NCBI GenBank assembly: GCA_029783825.1
Contig: JAREIK010000751.1
Location: 1,040,790 to 1,104,789 of the forward strand
From: Sapria himalayana
Taxonomy: Eukaryota > Streptophyta > Magnoliopsida > Malpighiales > Rafflesiaceae
DNA length: 64,000 nt
Direction: 5' to 3'
Below, one piece after another: positions 1 to 13,800 of this stretch. Position 1 is the stretch's first letter. The number at the start of each line of letters is the position of its first letter. The notes beneath the pieces were generated by a model. It was not told the origin of the DNA and did not search any database. It was given only the letters and a program-made list of their open reading frames with translations. The translations under genes and the position numbers were made by a program.

Positions 1-1380
1 AAGACTTTATCTAATAAGTCTTGAACCTAAAACCTACAACTATTGGACAGAGGCATTTATCATCACACCAAAGCATAATCTCTAATAGGATATATATACA
101 TATACCATGATGACTTTCTAGATTATTATTATATCAATATTGTTCTCACTCAAATATATTTAATTTCAAAGTTATTATGAGATCTGATATAATATTACTA
201 TTTTAATTGTATACTAATATATCAATTAACCTAATTACCAAAAAATAACATCAAATGAGAGACAAAAATTTACCTTTTCAAAAAAAATGATCAAAACAAC
301 CTAACTAGAATAGGATGTCATAATTCTTAAATCGTTTAGATTATTTTTTCTAAAAAGATATAATATTTAATAGTTAATCTTTTTTCAATCTAAGAATAAG
401 ATGTCATAAACTTTTTGAAGAAAACAACCCTAAGGAAAAATCCATCCACTTTGATGTGATTATTCTAATTGAGGAACAGTGGAGTTGAGGTTATATGTCA
501 CACTACTTAACTATCACAATAAAGAGTAGTGGGGGTGGATCCTAGAGGACACATGCTCAATCTCCTCAAGTAGATATTATATTTAAAGCATCTCACAAGT
601 AACTATTACAATAACTCTAAACTCTATCTCTATATTGGATCTAGAAATAACTAATTATCTTTTACTTTTTCACGAGACAAAGTTTCCTCAAATAAAAGTA
701 TACAATTTTGTGATAAATATCTTCCTAATGTATATTGGTGTTCAACTCAAATTTAAATATCTAGTTAGTTATATGTGCCCATCATCCCTAAAAGAGAGCC
801 CCAATGATGGAGACTTTTTACATACCTCAGTATGAGAAGGATCATGTCAAGGAGAACCTATTGGAAAAAAAATATATGAAATAAATTACTATTCTGAAAA
901 TATATATATATATATATTATATCTAATTTGACCATAGTCAGATAGTTAATATTTTATATAATATTTATTTAAGTACTATAATAAAGTAGAGACGTCGCAT
1001 CAAAAGTAAAGTCCATGCCTAGATTCATTAGTAATATCTACTATAGCACAACCTAAGAAAGAAATATTTTATTAGGGTATAAATAATATATCTTTGTAAT
1101 CTAAAAGAAGTGACAACTTGCAAAATATGTTTTTTTATGGTGACATTTAGGAAGAGGTATATATGAAACTACTATCGAGGGTTTCTACAATACATCCATG
1201 TGGAATTTGTAGATCATAGAAGGCATTATATGGCCTAAAGTAGTCACCAAGAGCCTGATTTAAAAGATTTTCACAAGTCTAGCTAGTATAGCCTTCAATT
1301 ATGAGATACTATAAGAGAAAGTAAAATACATGTTGAGACTATATTGGCCATTAGAGAGTAAGTGTTCTAATAGTCTATGT
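1..1380. other. Unassigned AT-rich repeat-like DNA
   Basis: I recognise no gene, RNA or mobile-element domain here. Short open frames exist, for example 635-835 on the + strand, but they lack a recognisable motif. A (TA)n run lies near 900-920. The composition and the neighbouring elements suggest old transposon debris, but that is inference only. Confidence 0.4.
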
Positions 1381-1499
1381 TAGGTATTTTTTATTTGAAC
1401 TAAAATAAACTATAAGTATATGGGTCTAACAAGTAATAAAGTCGAATTTTTGAGTCTGAATATTAATTCCACATGGATTGATGTTTAGTGATTTGAGCT

Positions 1500-1612
1500 A
1501 GTTTCTAAGGTACTCGACTATCTTGGCTTATAATCAAATATACAATGCAAGATGTCTAGGGATTATTTACTTGAACATGCATGTGATTATCCTTGATAAA
1601 CATTCATGGTCA
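1500..1612 (+). repeat. Repeat fragment shared with about 5655-5735
   Basis: The words 'tcttggctta', 'aatcaa' and 'aacattcatggtcatgta' occur in the same order here and at about 5657-5730. The two stretches are therefore copies of one dispersed repeat. It lies just upstream of the forward Athila-type LTR and may be the flank into which that LTR inserted, or part of another LTR family. I cannot assign it. Confidence 0.35.
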
Positions 1613-4064
1613 TGTATTCAGTGTTCAAATTACCAAATATTCTTGAGTATTTTAATACTTTTAGATGCATATAAGCATGAGAATGAGATATGAATAGATT
1701 GATTTAATGACTTTAAAGTTTTGGTAGATATTGATGAATTGTCATAAAATTGATAATTTTTAAAGATTTTTGGCTAATTGGTAGATTATAGATCATCAAG
1801 TAGTTTCAGTATCTATTCATAACCAAAACTCTACTTGATGAGTTGTGATAATCTTTCTATTCCACAAACTTACAACCTTATTAGCACAAACATTCAATTG
1901 TGCAGCATATTTTTTGTGACTATAATATGATTATGAAATCATAATCATACTTATCTCCTTACAATTAAATGACTACGATAGTAATTTCACATCACAGTAA
2001 AAGAACCCCACTAGTACTAAAAATCATGGTCATTTACTAATATCGTGATTTTATCTTTAACAAGCTTTTATAGTTTCAAGTCATGGTCATAATATTTTAA
2101 CAAAGCAATAACTTTTAAGCTATAAAAAGTTGCAAAGCCAAAACTACTTAGGCCAAAGCCATGACAATTATCTTATACCAAGACTTTTGGACACAAAATA
2201 TTATGAAGGGCATTTACTCAAATACGATCATTTCTCAAAACGATGACTCTTCTCTTCAAAAGAAGGTAGAAGTCATGACTTTTATATCTTGGCTAATTTC
2301 TAGTGCCACAAATTTTTTACCGCATCATGGTCATATGATATATCAGAGGTCAAGGCAAGCATCATAGCTATTCTCATTGATACGGTCATATGATGCACTT
2401 AAGAAGCCATTCCACACATCTTGACTATATGATGAAAAATAAAAATAAATACCTAAGCTATGATCATTATTAGCACCATGAATTTATGTTATAAAGATAA
2501 TAGACACAAGTTATTGATAATTCCTAATACTATGACTTTGTGTCAAAGAAAAATTAGGGCATATTCTCTAGTCGGGGACACTTTCTAGATTTGCAACCTA
2601 GTGCTCAAGAGAATGTCAAAGGCATAACTTTCTTCTAAAGGATATGACTTTCTACTTAAATAGAAATATCAGACTATAATGGAAAAAATTGAAAATAAGA
2701 ATAAGAATCTTTTTCTTTCCATGCACCAAGCAAAACTCAAAGCAAAAAAATCAAACCATAAGAAAATTTTTTGCACTCCTCAGGGGATCCAAAAGCAAGT
2801 AAGGGATGCAATACATAAGATAAAACCTAGAGTTGAAGAGCATGACTTTCAAACCCTCCTCTCTAAGGTAGATTCAAAAAAAAACTATTAAAATATCACA
2901 TTGTCTAATATTTATATAATTTTGTTTATATGATATATACATAGTTTTGATATTAATAAATATATTTGATTTATGATGTAGAATGGAAATTAATAGATGT
3001 GGTGATCAAATAGAACTTGAATTAGAGATTTGACTATTAATATGTTTATGTGAGTTTTTCTAATAGATGGTAACATGTAAACAATGAGGTGCACTTGTGC
3101 ATATGATAGAAAGGAAGTGATAGCCCTTCTAACTATAATGTGTGAGAAAAACTTATATATTAAAACTTAAAATTTGAATATATTAATCATTAGATTATGA
3201 TGCTTATGAAGTTAAAAATATAAATAATTGTACATGTTAATCCATTGTACATATCTTTAAAAAACTAATTCTTAATTGAGGAGATGTTTTATAGAATGAT
3301 CTCATAAGGGTTTCATGTTTAGTGCATGAGCCACATCATTACAAAGGAGGAGGATGATAGGTAATCCATGAGATATATGCTAGTATATTATGGCTCACAA
3401 AGTGGTGATAGCCATTTGAGTAGCTTTCACTCATATGGTTCCCACATGTGAAACTTGAGGGAATTGTTAAAGTATGATATTTATGAAGTCGAATGTGCAA
3501 ATACTTTAAAAATATATTAGTTCCCAATCTTTATGATGCATGAGGCTAGAGAATAAAAATATACATATGAAGTAATTGTCAATGGTAGTTGATGAGTTAT
3601 TTAAAAGTTATGGCCTTGTGAATAACTCCTAAGAAAAATTAAACTATTAGTTTGGTAGTGAAGTAATGAGAGGGTAGTTATGAAAGAATTATCATTGGGA
3701 TTTGCTTAATAATACTAACCATCTTGTATGTCATTGGGATAAAGAGTTATTGCACAACAACCCAATATTTGTTATGTATCCAGATTCAATATAATTTAAA
3801 CATTTGAATATGCATCATATAAATTAAATGGACAAACTCTTGGATCTAAGATTCATATCAAAATTCATAAATATCTAATTTACTAGAATTAAATTGTCTC
3901 ATTATTAGTTGACCAAACTATTAATACAATTTTCATGGGATTGATATTTGGATGAAAGTTTTTTTTACCACTTGTATGATCTTTATAAATATGAATCTTT
4001 ATTAATGAGATATTCTCACCAATGAACTTTTAGGATACTATTTAACTAATAATATTGGGTAGCA
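1613..4064 (+). repeat. Athila-type LTR, copy 1 (forward)
   Basis: This roughly 2.45-kb stretch aligns along its length with 38669-41294 on the same strand, and in reverse complement with 11555-13800, 22300-24600 and 54175-56260. It starts with TG at 1613 and ends near 'ttgggtagca' at 4064. A primer-binding-like site and Athila-type gag remains follow it, which marks it as a 5' LTR. A G/C-rich tract near 2778 lies where other copies have a poly-C tract. Its short reading frame at 2679-2891 is conserved as sequence but not as an open frame in the other copies, so I do not call it a gene. Exact ends are uncertain by some tens of bases. Confidence 0.7.
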
Positions 4065-4086
4065 TAACAAAGTCACTATAAGTTTT

Positions 4087-4105
4087 TGTCACTATCATTA
4101 GGGAC
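4087..4105 (+). other. Degenerate primer-binding site (tRNA-Asp type)
   Basis: The 19-mer 'tgtcactatcattagggac' lies 22 bases after the LTR end. It resembles the site complementary to the tRNA-Asp 3' end that Athila/Tat Ty3 elements use. Most differences are C-to-T or G-to-A changes. The matching place in the second forward copy is about 41316-41333. Confidence 0.5.
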
Positions 4106-4529
4106 TATTTTGTTTGGTTAGTCAATGTAAATATAATTATTCTTTAAAAATGATAATTATTTTTTAGAAGTTTAGATAGCATTAATTTCAATAAAATTTT
4201 TCAAATCTAATAGCTAGTCTTGATATCTTAATTAAAAAGTAGATAGTTATATTTTATATGTTACTTGTATCTTTTTATTTAATTTTTTTATGATTAGAAG
4301 CTTTATGATTGAGTTAACTCATTTGAACCTAGAAATTGGGTGAACCATAAGAATGATTTGTAAACAAAGAACTAATAAAGAACTTATGAAAGAAACTCAT
4401 AGTAACAAAGAGCCCTAAGGTAGCAATGGGCATGTTATCCAATAGACCATCTACCACCACATAATATAAGATTATTAGCAACTCATGATGATTGATAGTT
4501 ATTCTGGTATTTAGATGTAATCAGTAAAA

Positions 4530-5540
4530 GTAATCTATTTTGAGTTGAAGCCAAGTCTAATATCAATGATTCAAAAATACCATTATAACAGAAGAATTTT
4601 GGAGAATCCTAATGAACATTTCATGATATTTTTGGAGTTAATAATATGGTAAAGATGATTGGAGTTATCCCTGATTTAATAAAGCTATATAAAATTCCAT
4701 CTTCACTAAGGGATAAGGCATGAATTTTATTTGTGGTTCAACGCCCTAACATTCTAAAATAGGCTAAATTATATGAGTAGATGCATATTAGATGCGGCCA
4801 TGGGTAGTTCAATTATGAATAAATTATTAGATGAGGCAAATTACTTATTAATCAAACACCAACTACTTGTTTACTTAGGAGAAGACATATAAACATATTA
4901 GAGTTGGATCAATTCACTATAATTAAAGTAAAAATATATGTTATCTTAAGAAAATTCAAAACTCAAAACGAAAGAAAAAAGATTAGAAGAAATCAACATT
5001 TTTCATCCAATTGAAATGGTGAACTTTGATCTTATTTATCAAATGGGAGAAGCTAATAGAATACAAATTAAAAGAGATATATTTTAACCCAATAATAATG
5101 TCTCGATGCATTATTATCCAAATATAAAAATCATGAAAATTTTTTATGTGGAAGTTATGGAAGTGGGCTATAGAATATTAGATAAGCTCTGAGAAACTTT
5201 GAGAATACTATGGTGAGTTATAGTAATCAATGAGGATCAAGCTTAAATTATTAATTATCATTAAGAAAAGAGAAGTCAAATCTAGAATAAAGTATGAAAG
5301 TCATCTTAATGGAATCATTAAATGGAAATAATAACCCAAATACTCAGATAGAGAAGCTTAATATATTAGATCAAATGAGTTTGACAATGAGGAAAAAAGA
5401 ATTAGGTTGGATAATTAGCAGCATTGATGAAGAGAAAGAGAGTTAGTGAACTACCAAGTGAAGCTGAGACAAATTTGAAGAATTGCAAATCTATATTACT
5501 TGAAAAAAGAAAAGATTTACGAGGGTAATGAATTGAGAAA
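4530..5540 (+). pseudogene. Athila-type Ty3 gag, decayed
   Basis: Gag is the capsid/nucleocapsid protein that packages element RNA. Piecewise translation in changing frames gives segments shared with the better copy at 41560-43335. These are a capsid block around 4600-4870 (including 'DAAMGSSIMNK' near 4790-4825) and a linker block around 5440-5530 ending 'SILLEKRKDLRG'. Stops and frameshifts break every frame. The copy follows the LTR and primer site directly, as gag should. It stops about 5540, where the homology ends; no protease, reverse transcriptase or matching 3' LTR follows on this strand, so the element is truncated. Confidence 0.65.
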
Positions 5541-7950
5541 GATTATTCTATAAATTTTAGAATTGATAGTACCGCAAATTTTCTAAAAGTCCCAATACTC
5601 ACTAAAAATTTCCAAAAAAGTTTCAACAAGTTTCTAGTGCTGTTGCTGAGGAATTCTTGGCTTACAATCAATGGTATTTAGGATTCTTCATTATGCATGT
5701 TATTGACCTTGATGAACATTCATGGTCATGTAGTCTTAAAATTATTGGAAGTAATGAGATAGTTTATGACTTCAATCTTCATTAGTCTATCACATTTCTC
5801 ATTCATATTACAGGCATACCAGTCATTATGAATACCTCAAGTGTATATTTTTATTCACTAGTCATAGTCCTTCTAAGAGTCGCACATCATCCTTGAGTAA
5901 TAGAATAAAGAATTACACTGACAATTCATTGATCACAATGACATGGTCTTTGTAATGAATGTTACAATTATATTATGTATAGAGTACCCACACATGTCCT
6001 CTTATAGCATGTCACCTTTTTAAGAGGCAAACATGTGCATTCTTATTACCTATCAATAATTTCCATCATAAGAATCACACTTGAGCATGGTTATTGGATT
6101 TATTGGATCTTATTGTCTACAGGTAAATCAACATTTTAATAGTTGAACCATATGACAAGATTACCCTTGAGTAATATATATCTTGATGGAAACCAAGATG
6201 TTGATAATTCCCAAGGACACGATAAGATCCACACTACAATTCCAAATATTCAATATATTACAACTTAGAAATCAACATTAATAAATCCACAAACCAATCC
6301 TAGTTGAAATTCTAGGGTTGTATTGAGAAATAATTACAATGAATGAATTTAGTAACCATTAATTATTAAATACAAGAAAATGAATGCATAAAAGATGTTA
6401 GAATTCGATTCATAGCAATTTGATTCCTTCTTGAAGAATTTCCATCATGATTGATGCTCTTGTTTGGTTTTAGGTAATGCATCTACTACTAATCTAATTC
6501 GTCAATGTACAATCAGTAGGATCACCTTTAACCTCTAAACTATTGTTCTATTCATTGGTGTGTTGTACCATAGATATTCAGTATCATCTAACACATTCTC
6601 TTCTCTTTATGATCATGAGGATTCTTTTTATTCTTCTAATCCTCTCTCAATCTTATGAGCCCTCCGTTTATATCCTTTCATTAGGGGAATAATGGCTTTA
6701 ATTATGATGAATCTTTGTGCCACTCCATGGTTTGGCTTTATTTTTCGTTGTGGTGGATGAAGTGGAATTGCGACTTGGTGTCTGTTTTCGTGACTTGCTA
6801 TATTTATGTCATGACATGAGAATATCAATATTCCATAAAAAATGTATCATAATCCAATTTTCTCATCTTCATATAATTGTTTTTATGACTTATCATATTG
6901 ATGTCATGACTTGAGAATGTTAAAGTTTTATAATCTGATGTTGTTATTTGCCTAGTTTTGCCGTACTTTGAGTTTTTTTATATATTGAGGTTGTGACTTG
7001 GAAATGCGGTATCGCAGCCTCAGAATGGTGAGACTCCAACTCTCACTTCTTTTTATTGTTTTTTTGCTACTTATTTCTTTATTTATGTTCATCCTTTTCA
7101 TCTATATCATGCATTATATATAGAATCAACATCAATAATAAGAATATATATATATATTAGGTCTATGAATTCCCTCGCACCTAAAGTTTTACTCTTCATC
7201 GAGCAAAGAAAAGTCTTTTGTTCATCAACTACTTAGCACAATATCAATTAAACACCATAATTTATTAAGCACTCAATCATAGTAAGAAATGATATAGGCA
7301 TCTACACACAAAAAATCAATTTAGATGCCAAGAATTTCATCTTCAAGTGCACTTTGATTGCACGACATAATGTTTATTGCTAATTCTATTTTTTTTTAAA
7401 TTGTTTGAAGGGCATTAGCTTTCGCACTAATATTTCTTAGATAGTATCCTACTTGATGTGGTTTAAATTGTATGATGGATTTGGAAGGTCTATCTACTTG
7501 AGGTGGTTTAGATAGTCTTTTCCTCCTCCTTCTTATTCTTAAATAGTATGATGTACACCATGCCAAAAGCCTCTATTTTGTTAGCATGTTTTCCTACATC
7601 TCAAGTTTTCTCCAGCATGTTCCATAGTTTACCTTTTTGTTTTTCTTACACCTCTATGAAGACTTTATCTTTTTCTCTTATCTCATTCCTCCTTATATGA
7701 TCTCTACTCTCTAGTTCATCTCTTAGCTATTGCATAATCTTTCTAAATTATACTCGTTGTTCATCTTGTAGTTAATTTTTCAGTGCATTTATGTTACCTT
7801 CTCCTCTTCTTTCTTCTCTAGTTTTTGCAGTGTCTATGGTACTTTTAGTGACTCCATTTCTTTTATATTTTCCACTTCTACCCCCACATGTTCATGATTC
7901 ATTTCTTCCCTTCTTTAACTAGTTCTTTCTTCACTTCGATCAACATGAGG
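5541..7950. other. Unassigned LTR-like or leader-like repeat DNA
   Basis: No coding domain is recognisable. About 5655-5735 repeats 1500-1612. The stretch 6740-7010 is rich in 'catgac' words like those in the Athila-type LTR copies, so part may be a degraded 3' LTR of the antisense element to the right. About 7350-7950 looks pyrimidine-rich on the + strand (purine-rich on the - strand), as in a low-complexity coding or leader stretch. The antisense frame at 6628-6828 and sense frame at 6717-6914 overlap and show no motif. Confidence 0.35.
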
Positions 7951-8460
7951 GGTATCATCTTTAGGCATGTTTCATTAGTATATTGATGCACTTCCACTCC
8001 TTTCATTCCACATAGTTAGAGATTAAAGAGGGGTGGATCATGTGACTTATGAATCTTTTTTTTGATAATTTAAAATATACTTCTCGATAATCTTTCCAAT
8101 GTTGATGTTATACTCTTTGACTATAGAGCATATTATTATATGGCCCTGTCTTGATTACATATTGACATACACAATGTGGGCTACATCACCAAATATAAGA
8201 AATAAAATCATACCTTAGCTTGCTCTATTAAGTCTTCTCTAGGTATATGTATATGTGGATTCTTTGTTGTTCCATGCCAACACCTTTTGTCTCATGTTAG
8301 CTCATTAACAATATCCCAAAAGTTGTGATCTTCTTTTACTTTCTTAATGTGTTTTCCTTCAACATCATCTTGTACATTCAATAGACGATGGATGGTTATT
8401 TTGTTGAATGCTACCCAAACTTCTCTTACTACCCCCAATATTTTCTCTCTCTTCATTTTT
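7950..8460 (-). pseudogene. Athila env-like region: 'putative plant transposon protein' domain
   Basis: Read on the - strand, a nearly open stretch gives 'VEGKHIKKVKEDHNFW', then 'PREDLIEQAKV', 'FYFLYLVM', 'PTLCMSICNQDRAI' and 'KSITSTLERLSRSIF'. This order resembles the domain found downstream of integrase in Athila and related plant Ty3 elements (the PF20167-type 'putative plant transposon protein' domain). The function of this extra ORF is not known; it has been called env-like. It lies downstream of the antisense integrase at 9560-10730, as expected for one element. Stops interrupt it. The domain name is from memory of the family; a profile search would settle it. Confidence 0.5.
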
Positions 8461-9555
8461 GGCTTAAAACTCTTTCAAAAAAGTGATGTTCCCTAGTTCA
8501 GAGTGTGCATAAAATAATTTCCATCTCTATTTCTATATAATTTCGAAGAAATACTAAATAAACTCATCAAATCTTATTTTACCAATTATATTCTTCTTTG
8601 AGGATGTCTTGATCATTGAATTCTCACTTTTTTCTAACAAAAAATTCATATTAGACATTACATCATGATGTTCATATTTGATAAATTTGTCATTCTTTCT
8701 TAATTCTATGATCTTGTTGCTCTTCAAAGTTATATCTTCCTTTATAACTAACAAATTTGAGTTTGAGAAAGTGTGATATTCACTTTTTTCAGCCTTTTGG
8801 TCTAATAGTTAGGGTTTGAAGATGTAATTTTCATAGTCATGTAGTGTCACAATGTATAATGAGCGTTAATACTGAAGAGTAGAGCTATTATTTAGTCTCA
8901 AAGGAAAAAGTAATATCATCATGATAATCAAGGAAAAAAATTCATATTAGTCATGCAATGTCATCATGATGAGTGATAGCATCATGAATCTCATTTTCAT
9001 GGAATTTATTTAGATGTAGTCATGACTTGATAAATAATATCATAACATGAGAACATCACAATGGATAAAAAAGGTTATTACCAAAAAGTATGGGTGTCAT
9101 GACCAATGAATTACATTACAAGGTAGAGTAATGATATTGAAATATAAAAAGGATTTCATGATCACAAAGTAGTGTGGTAGCAAATAGAAATAATAGTGTA
9201 TAGACTGAAAAGTGTGGATACTCAAAAAAGTAAGTCTCGATCTATGACCTGTTTGACTGCAACAAACTTCATGTCCCAACGTCTCAATAAAGTTGCAATG
9301 ACATGATTGTGTTGCTGATATAATACAATCTCATGTTTTTTAAAAGAAATAGTTGTGACCACTCTTCTTTAATCTTTTCTATTTTTTTGAATCAATATAT
9401 AAAGTGTCACATTTTCATTAAATCACTATCACAACATTCAATTTAAAATAGATATCATGACTTTTAAGATTTCCATTTCTACTTCATTATTTAGGATGTT
9501 GTGGCAACTCTACTTTAAAAAGCCATGACCTCTAAATATAATTTGATGCACAAAC
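8461..9555 (-). other. Remains between env-like region and integrase
   Basis: An antisense open frame at 8554-8754 is lysine- and serine-rich, like the low-complexity parts of env-like ORFs, but shows no domain. From about 8780 to 9550 the DNA is rich in 'catgac' words and holds no recognisable frame. I take it as the 3' internal part of the antisense Athila-type element. Confidence 0.35.
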
Positions 9556-9559
9556 AAAT

Positions 9560-10730
9560 GATAGAAATCTATATTTGTGGAATAGGTTGTTCATGCTTTA
9601 TTCACTCTTCAAATATGTCATACATTTCTTGGGTTACCTTTCAAAAAGTATTATTTTTAGCATCATTAGCTTAACCAAGCTTGCTTCCATGTTCAAGTCT
9701 ATTCATTATCAAAAAAAAATTATTTCTTTGATGTGTGATATTTTTCTTCAACATTCTGATCTTCCATGTATTACTTAAGCTTTGGTCCATTGACTTTATA
9801 CTCTTACCCATCATCTAATTTGACACAGATTATACTAAAAGGAGCTACTCTCATAATAATGACTAGTCTGAATCACCTGTATCTCAACTTGCTTGGAAAG
9901 TTTGGAGTTGAAAATCAAAAGTCTATCTCCAACTTTATATTTATTCCTCAATATATTCTTTTCATGTCATCTCTTCATTTTATCTTTATCAAAATTTGAC
10001 ACTTCCATAAGTATCATTTCTCAACTCTTCCATCTCATTAAGTTGGAGAACATTTTCTATTTTGAATTATCTCACTCATAATTAAGTCATTTCATGGCCC
10101 AACATTTTTTATATTCCAGTTCAACATGCATACGATATGCTTTTCTAAACATCAATCTATAAGTTGAAAATTATTGGGTATTTTGAAAACTATTATATAT
10201 GCACATAAAGTATCATTCAATCTTTGAGACAAATCTTTTTTCAAGCTTGCATAGTTTTTGCCAAAATTTTCTTTATCTCTCAATTAGAAATTTATACTTG
10301 ATTATTTGATTATGGATGGTATGGAAAGCTTCTCACATGTTTTTGATATCTTTTTTCTATGTAGTAGTTACGTCAACCCAACTTTGATACATAGACTACC
10401 ACCAAAATAATATATTAGTTTCCAAAAAATTATTGAAATGTCTCATAAAATCAATACCTCACACATCAAACACTTCAACTTATAGAATATTATTTAGAGG
10501 CTTTGCATTGCTATTTGAGTTATTTCCAAATCTTTGACATATATTAAAACTTTGCACTACTCTTTGGAAATATTTAAAAAGTGTAGGCTAAATAAATCAG
10601 CTTGCAAGATTTCCTGGGTTGTTTTGCTTCCTACAAAGTGTCACTCATATGATGAGGAGTGGCATTTCATTATTATTTCTAGTTGCTCCTCTTATGAAAC
10701 ACACATTCTCATCATTTGATTGGCATACCT
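9560..10730 (-). pseudogene. Athila-type integrase, decayed
   Basis: Integrase inserts the element cDNA into chromosomes. Going right to left on the - strand, the parts come in the expected order. They are the end of the zinc-finger region ('CQRFGNNSNSNAKPLNNIL' near 10500-10560), the start of the core ('VEVFDV', 'GIDFM', near 10430-10490), and the core end ('FPYHP', 'KKDLSQRLNDTLCAYIIVFK', about 10160-10340). The C-terminal domain follows ('KVGDRLLIFNSKLSKQVEIQ' about 9895-9960, 'KVNGPKLK' about 9775-9800). The wording is Athila-like rather than chromovirus-like. Several stops and frameshifts are present, and about 50 residues in mid-core cannot be followed. The reverse transcriptase that should lie to the right is not seen. 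Confidence 0.75.
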
Positions 10731-11554
10731 TCTAAATATAATAAGATCATCCTTTCACATGTTTTCTCTCCCAAGCTAACATGCATTTGATTTTAACTAG
10801 TATTGTCTTTGTTTATGTCAGCTTATTGACATCATATGAATTACCCCCATTTACTACTTGTAATTTTCACTATTCTTGTTGTTCTAGTTGTTAGCATGTG
10901 ATTTCTAGCTATCATGCCTTAGTTATTACCTTTTATTGTTTGCATTCCCTTTGCCTTATGATAAATTTTTAAAATTTGTTGGATTTTTTTCATCAATAAT
11001 GAAGTGTGGGTTTGTTGTGTGGGTTATAATTTTGATGCCATTTAATTTTTTAAGCAATAGGTTGGCTGATTGATGGAGGGTGCAATCAATTGTACTAATG
11101 GACAATCTCATGCATGCGTATATGATTTTGTATTGGCCGATTGACCTCTCTCTCTCTTGTAGCCTCAAAAGGATGAATGTTGTCTTTATGAGTTATTTGT
11201 CATCATCATTCATATGTTATGTCATCGCTCATTGATTATCTCTTAAATTGAGAATATGGTCATGATAAGTTGAGAGGCAACTTATTTTAAAACATTAGTT
11301 TGTGAGTGATTCTCACATAGATGTTTGGTTGACTCCCTCTATAATTGATATGATGTCCTTGTTTGATTCTTCACAATGTAAGATGGTTGATATTGCATAT
11401 TGTTTTAGTAAGAATGATGAATTGATACTTATTATAATAGTTATAAGTTGTATTCACTAAATGATTAGATTATTTTTGATAGTAATTTTTATTTTCATCT
11501 TTCAATCATCATTGAGAAATTAAAGAGGTTTTTAATGTTATGACTTTGTTACTC
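10731..11554 (-). other. Remains of pol and leader of the antisense Athila-type element
   Basis: This links the integrase to the inverted LTR on its right. An antisense open frame at 10956-11168 shows no motif. About 11520-11554 resembles, in reverse complement, the short leader between LTR and primer site of copy 1. Gag, protease and reverse transcriptase are absent, so most of the 5' internal part has been deleted. Confidence 0.4.
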
Positions 11555-13800
11555 TACCTAATTTAATTAGTTAGGTAATGTCCCAAAAGCTCATTATTAA
11601 ATATATCTCATCAACTAAGATTTACAAGTATATAGGTCATACAAGTAGTATAATGGACTTTCATCTAGATATCAAATCTAGAAAGAATATATTGGCAGCT
11701 TGACTTTTAAACAAGAGATAACCCATTTTTAGTATAATGAATACTCAAATTATTAAAAAATTTTTGGTCTATGGTTCATTTACCTAATTAATGTGATGCT
11801 ATTAGATCATTCGATATATTGGGGTGTTATTCAATGATTCCTTGCCCTAATAACATACAAGGTGATTGTCACCAATAAATCCTTCCCAAAGGCGGTGTCC
11901 TCATAGTTATCTTATCAGTATGTCATAATTGAAATAATAATTCATTCTTGTGCAAGAGATATTCAAATTCTCATACCTTTTAAAAAACTTCATCAATTAC
12001 TCTTGATAATTGCTTCATATACATACTATTATTCACTAGCATAATTATCTTAAAGACTAATGATTTGCATGGTTTGTAACTATTTATACTTTCGGCTTCA
12101 TAAGTTCCATACTCACACAATTAATATAGACTTTCTTTGAATTTTACTAGTGGGAACCATACAAGTAAAAGGAACTCAAAAGGTCTGTCATCACTTTTTG
12201 AGGTACTACACACATGTTTATGTCTCAAAAATTATTTGTCATAATCCTTTTCAGTGATAATGTGAATTCACACACTAAAGGTGAACTCTTTGGGAGAACA
12301 CTCCACATAATATCCATCTCAATTGAGAACTAGTTCATCTAAGATATGTACAATAAATTAGCATGTAAAAGAATTAATACTTTTAACTCTATAAGTATCA
12401 TACTTATGATGACTAACATACCCAAACTTTGGGGTTTAACATATAGGTTCATCTAGTGCATTATAATTAGAAGGGCTATTACTACTTTCCTATCATATAC
12501 ATAAGTGGGTCTCATGGCTTTGTGGTCACTATCCACCATGATAACCTCACATAAACCAATTGTTAGTCAAAATCTTAATTTAAGTTCTATTTAGTCATCA
12601 TCCATTAATATTCATAAAATAAAATATAACCAAAACATAATTTCATTAATCATCCAAACTAATTACATCACACAATCTAAATAATACAAATCCTAGACTA
12701 GGCTATTTTCATATAAATTTTTTAATTAATTCCTAGAGGAGGATGGTTAGAGAGTCATACGCATAACTCTAGGGATTGGCATAAGTCATGAATTTCTTGC
12801 TTTCTTGTGAAACTATTATGGATTGAAAAATTTGTCCATAAGATTTATAGTTTGATGCCTTTACTTGTTTCATGATGGAGAAAGAGAAGACATGAGAGAT
12901 AACTTGAAAATTCTCTAACTTTCACTTATAAACTTAGGTAGTTTTGTATTTCCCTAAGTAGAAAGTCATTAATTTTAGATAAATGTTATAACTATAGAAT
13001 TCATCTCTTTAGCACATGGACATAACTCTAGAAAATAGTTGCAACTTTATTCAACATATTGATCTCTCTATAATACAATGTTACAGTACTATAATGACTA
13101 TGACTTGGATCTAATCTCTCTGTAACACAAAGTTAAAATGTTATGAAATGATTATTGCTTCATAAGTTTATCTTTATATTCCATAGATGGCCATGGTGTT
13201 ATGATGTGGCTATGGGGTGAAGATGGCTTCCAATATTATTACATAGTCATGATGCTATATATAGGTAGTAATATTGGTCATTTATCTTTCTTGATATATA
13301 TGTGACCACGATACTAGGAAGTAGTCATGGGGCTTGAACTTAGCTTGTGCATACAAGTAATGGTTATATCTTTCTATAAGGATAAGAATCACAATCTTTG
13401 AAATTGGTCATACTTGAATATTGTCCTCTATAATATTTAGTGATCCAAAAGTCAATGCTTTGAATAATTAGCATGGCTCTAGCCTTAGTAGGTTGTGGTT
13501 CTTTAATTTTTGGTAGCTCAAAATTCATGGCCTAATAAAAAATATATGGATTTGAAATACCAAGCTATATAAAAATAAAGTCATGATTCTATAAAATTAG
13601 TTGTAACCGTGAGCACCAATAGGCTACTTGGTTGTTATGATGGAGAATTGATATTAGAACCATTATAATTTTATGAGCTAGGTATGACTATAACTCTATA
13701 CTATGATCATAGCTATTAAGAATATATCGTATAATAAAAATATTATACTAATGAGAGGGTAGGATCATGACATACAATATTTTGTCAATGACCATTTAAA
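11555..13800 (-). repeat. Athila-type LTR, inverted copy r1
   Basis: In reverse complement this matches the forward LTRs at 1613-4064 and 38669-41294. In direct orientation it matches 22300-24600 and 54175-56260. Shared landmarks are 'agtatataggtcatacaagt' near 11628, a block near 12090-12420 with 'ggcttcataag' and 'cataagtatcatac', and a 'catgac'-rich part after 13000. It is probably the 5' LTR of the antisense element whose integrase lies at 9560-10730. The right end is unclear. Around 13745 it is continuous where copy r2 is broken by the CACTA element. Confidence 0.65.

Noticed and set aside
635..835. Open frame of 66 codons near the left edge
   Set aside because: No motif, no homology to neighbours, expected by chance in AT-rich DNA of this size.
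2679..2891. Lysine-rich 70-codon frame inside LTR copy 1
   Set aside because: The aligned positions in the four other LTR copies are not open, so the frame is not conserved.
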